Source of the DNA: an uncultured Clostridia bacterium
GTDB lineage: Bacteria > Bacillota > Clostridia > Oscillospirales > Acutalibacteraceae
NCBI GenBank assembly: GCA_937897215.1
Contig: CALCBQ010000175.1
Location: 1-6,865, forward strand
DNA: 6,865 bases
Direction: 5' to 3'
Shown: positions 6,152-6,865 of the stretch, one piece after another
Layout of the letters: every line of letters begins with the position of its first letter
Numbering within the stretch: position 1 is the stretch's first letter
Translations under genes and position numbers: made by a program
The notes under the pieces: model-generated
Databases searched by the model: none
Told to the model about the DNA's origin: nothing
What the model saw: the letters and a program-made list of their open reading frames with translations, nothing else

Positions 6152-6595
6152 TTATATTGTCAAATCACTATCTTCTTTAAGCAAGATTGCTTCTTCAATA
6201 ATATTTCGTACTACGCGGACTATAAGTCCTATAAAAAGTGCCGCTATTGACACAATAATAAACATTACAAATTTGTGTGATGCAAATCCGCTTAACAAAC
6301 CAACATAAATGCAAAGCCATGAAAGAATCGAAAGGTATTTCACATTTTCTTCCTCAAACACGTTTCCTTTGTCAACATTGAGAAGAATTTTATAAAGAAT
6401 AATAATTGCACCCCACCCTGCGGGGACTGCCAAGTATGTAACAACTGTTAAGAATTTTATTAAATGGTCCCGATGAAAAAGAACACATAAAAATTCCACA
6501 ATCCACGGTGCGAAAAGAGTGAGAATTACAAGCGCGATTGCAAAGATTGTTGTAAATGCTAAAGATAGAGTTAAAGTACGATTTTTTCGTTGCAT
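6152..6595 (-). CDS. DUF2975-family membrane protein
   Basis: First gene of the minus-strand operon. The 147-aa product has four hydrophobic helices (about 11-29, 47-71, 87-104, 108-128). Family marks are the loop NVDKGNVFEEENVKYL (73-88) and the C-terminal signature VVRNIIEEAILLKEDSDLTI (128-147). DUF2975 proteins are short four-helix membrane proteins encoded beside a YozG-like HTH regulator; their role is not settled, and one idea is that they tether or sense for the regulator. The start ATG at 6595 is preceded by AGAGGT (6602-6607) with 6-nt spacing. A strong promoter lies just upstream at 6633-6661. Confidence 0.9.
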   Translation of the reverse strand: MQRKNRTLTLSLAFTTIFAIALVILTLFAPWIVEFLCVLFHRDHLIKFLTVVTYLAVPAGWGAIIILYKILLNVDKGNVFEEENVKYLSILSWLCIYVGLLSGFASHKFVMFIIVSIAALFIGLIVRVVRNIIEEAILLKEDSDLTI

Positions 6596-6610
6596 ATTTA
6601 TACCTCTGTT

Positions 6611-6630
6611 AGAAAAATATGGTTTTTTCT
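6611..6630. repeat. Inverted repeat in the operon leader
   Basis: AGAAAAA (6611-6617) and its complement TTTTTCT (6624-6630), separated by 6 nt, located between the predicted transcription start region (about 6626) and the ribosome binding site of the DUF2975 gene. It could be an operator half-site pair or a weak leader hairpin; A/T runs make chance likely. Confidence 0.35.
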
Positions 6631-6632
6631 AT

Positions 6633-6661
6633 AAAATAGCATTGATTTTATCGTTTGTCAA
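6633..6661 (-). promoter_or_regulatory. Promoter of the DUF2975-HTH membrane operon
   Basis: On the minus strand: perfect -35 TTGACA (6656-6661), 17-bp spacer, -10 TATTTT (6633-6638) with an upstream TGC that makes an extended -10. Predicted start is near 6626, with a leader of about 30 nt to the ATG at 6595. No other convincing promoter is seen before the 561-aa gene, supporting one transcript for 6595 to 2603. Confidence 0.75.
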
Positions 6662-6674
6662 TAAATTTTTATCG
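6646..6674. repeat. Direct repeats flanking the operon -35 box
   Basis: TTTTATCG occurs at 6646-6653 and 6667-6674, 21 bp apart (two helical turns), so both copies face the same side of DNA on either side of the -35 hexamer. This is a possible operator for the HTH regulator of the operon; chance is possible in such AT-rich DNA. Confidence 0.4.
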
Positions 6675-6686
6675 AAAAACAGAAAA

Positions 6687-6713
6687 ATTACAACATTGTA
6701 ATAATAATTACAA
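6687..6713. repeat. Three 7-bp ATTACAA/TTGTAAT copies upstream of the operon promoter
   Basis: ATTACAA (6687-6693), inverted TTGTAAT (6696-6702), and ATTACAA again (6707-6713), separated by 2 and 4 bp. Each neighbouring pair makes a perfect inverted repeat. The cluster lies 26 bp upstream of the -35 box, and its right end abuts the T run of the terminator at 6712-6749. The TACA/TGTA symmetry is reminiscent of operators of the BlaI/MecI/CopY regulators, but no such gene is in view. Confidence 0.55.
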
Positions 6714-6749
6714 AAGAAAAACGGTGTAAGTTTTCACACTTACACCGTT
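6712..6749 (-). terminator. Intrinsic terminator of the groL-like gene
   Basis: An 11-bp perfect stem (AACGGTGTAAG at 6720-6730 with CTTACACCGTT at 6739-6749), an 8-nt loop, and on the minus strand a T run TTTTTCTTTT (6721 down to 6712). It lies about 43 nt after the stop at 6792 and isolates that gene from the operon promoter at 6633-6661. Confidence 0.9.
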
Positions 6750-6760
6750 GTTTTATTCTT

Positions 6761-6788
6761 TTTGCACTTTGCATTTTGCGTTTTGCAC
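6761..6788. repeat. Four tandem copies of a 7-bp repeat TTTGCRY
   Basis: TTTGCAC, TTTGCAT, TTTGCGT and TTTGCAC follow each other without gaps between the stop of the groL-like gene and its terminator. The region is transcribed but untranslated. It looks like a microsatellite; no function is evident. Confidence 0.7.
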
Positions 6789-6791
6789 TTA

Positions 6792-6865
6792 TTAATACAT
6801 TCCGCCGCCTGCTTGTGCCATTGCTGCTGCAGCAGCTGCTTCAGCCTGTGGGTCAGGAATATCAG
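6792..6865 (-). CDS. groL: GroEL chaperonin, last 23 residues (cut by right window edge)
   Basis: The minus-strand frame ends DIPDPQAEAAAAAAM then AQAGGGMY and TAA at 6792. A DIP(D/E)P segment followed by an Ala/Gly/Met-rich flexible tail ending in a GGM motif is how GroEL proteins of Firmicutes finish; in the chaperonin this tail projects into the folding chamber. Only the tail is visible, so the call rests on this pattern alone. The tail is rich in Ala rather than repeated GGM. A strong terminator follows. It is not part of the neighbouring DUF2975 operon. Confidence 0.75.
   Translation of the reverse strand, partial: DIPDPQAEAAAAAAMAQAGGGMY

Noticed and set aside
2526..6224. ACTACGCGGACT present both in the intergenic repeat (2526-2537) and inside the DUF2975 gene (about 6210-6221)
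   Set aside because: A 12-base match is expected by chance a few times in a window of this size, and in the second place it encodes conserved residues of the DUF2975 C-terminus with no hairpin.
6823..6836. 14-bp palindrome GCTGCTGCAGCAGC
   Set aside because: It arises from a run of Ala codons (GCA/GCT) in the groL-like tail, not from a binding site.

Overview
The window comes from an AT-rich genome of the Firmicutes (Bacillota), most likely class Clostridia near the Oscillospiraceae/Ruminococcaceae. The pointers are strong AAGGAGG-type ribosome binding sites, a four-cysteine (zinc-type) ribosomal protein L28, a Gram-positive style LexA (SOS) box at recA, and an HTH/DUF2975 gene pair typical of Firmicutes. 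The family placement is an inference from these features, not from a search.

Left part (1-1240) is core genome. The first 267 codons of recA run off the left edge on the minus strand. Its promoter (TTGCAA-17-TATAAT) and SOS box are readable. Diverging from it on the plus strand is rpmB (L28), with its own TTGCAA-17-TATAAT promoter, a near-perfect ribosome binding site and a hairpin terminator at 1211-1238. That terminator probably also stops the minus-strand gene converging from the right.

Middle and right part (1246-6595) is a run of six minus-strand genes, read from right to left: a DUF2975 four-helix membrane protein, a small HTH (Cro/C1, YozG-like) regulator, a 407-aa five-helix membrane protein with a C-terminal outer domain, a small 115-aa membrane ORF that looks truncated at its 5' end, a 561-aa DUF4173/DUF4153-type polytopic membrane protein, and, after a 178-bp gap, a 392-aa membrane protein. 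The first five are packed with gaps of 12, 2, 35 and 2 bp and probably form one operon from a good promoter at 6633-6661. The 392- and 407-aa proteins are diverged paralogues that flank the DUF4173 gene, and the 115-aa ORF resembles the N-terminal membrane part of the same family. All proteins here except the HTH regulator are integral membrane proteins, so the locus looks like a regulated cell-envelope module of unknown function. This is the least described part of the window.

The 178-bp gap at 2425-2602 holds two tandem units with conserved flanks and different hairpin stems, resembling a REP-type intergenic repeat. The gap at 6596-6791 holds the operon promoter, several short repeats that could be operators, the terminator of the gene to the right, and a 7-bp tandem repeat. 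At the right edge (6792-6865, minus strand) are the last 23 codons of a gene that reads like groL (GroEL). No tRNA, rRNA, CRISPR array, transposase or phage gene is visible, and no stretch above 300 bp lacks a gene.
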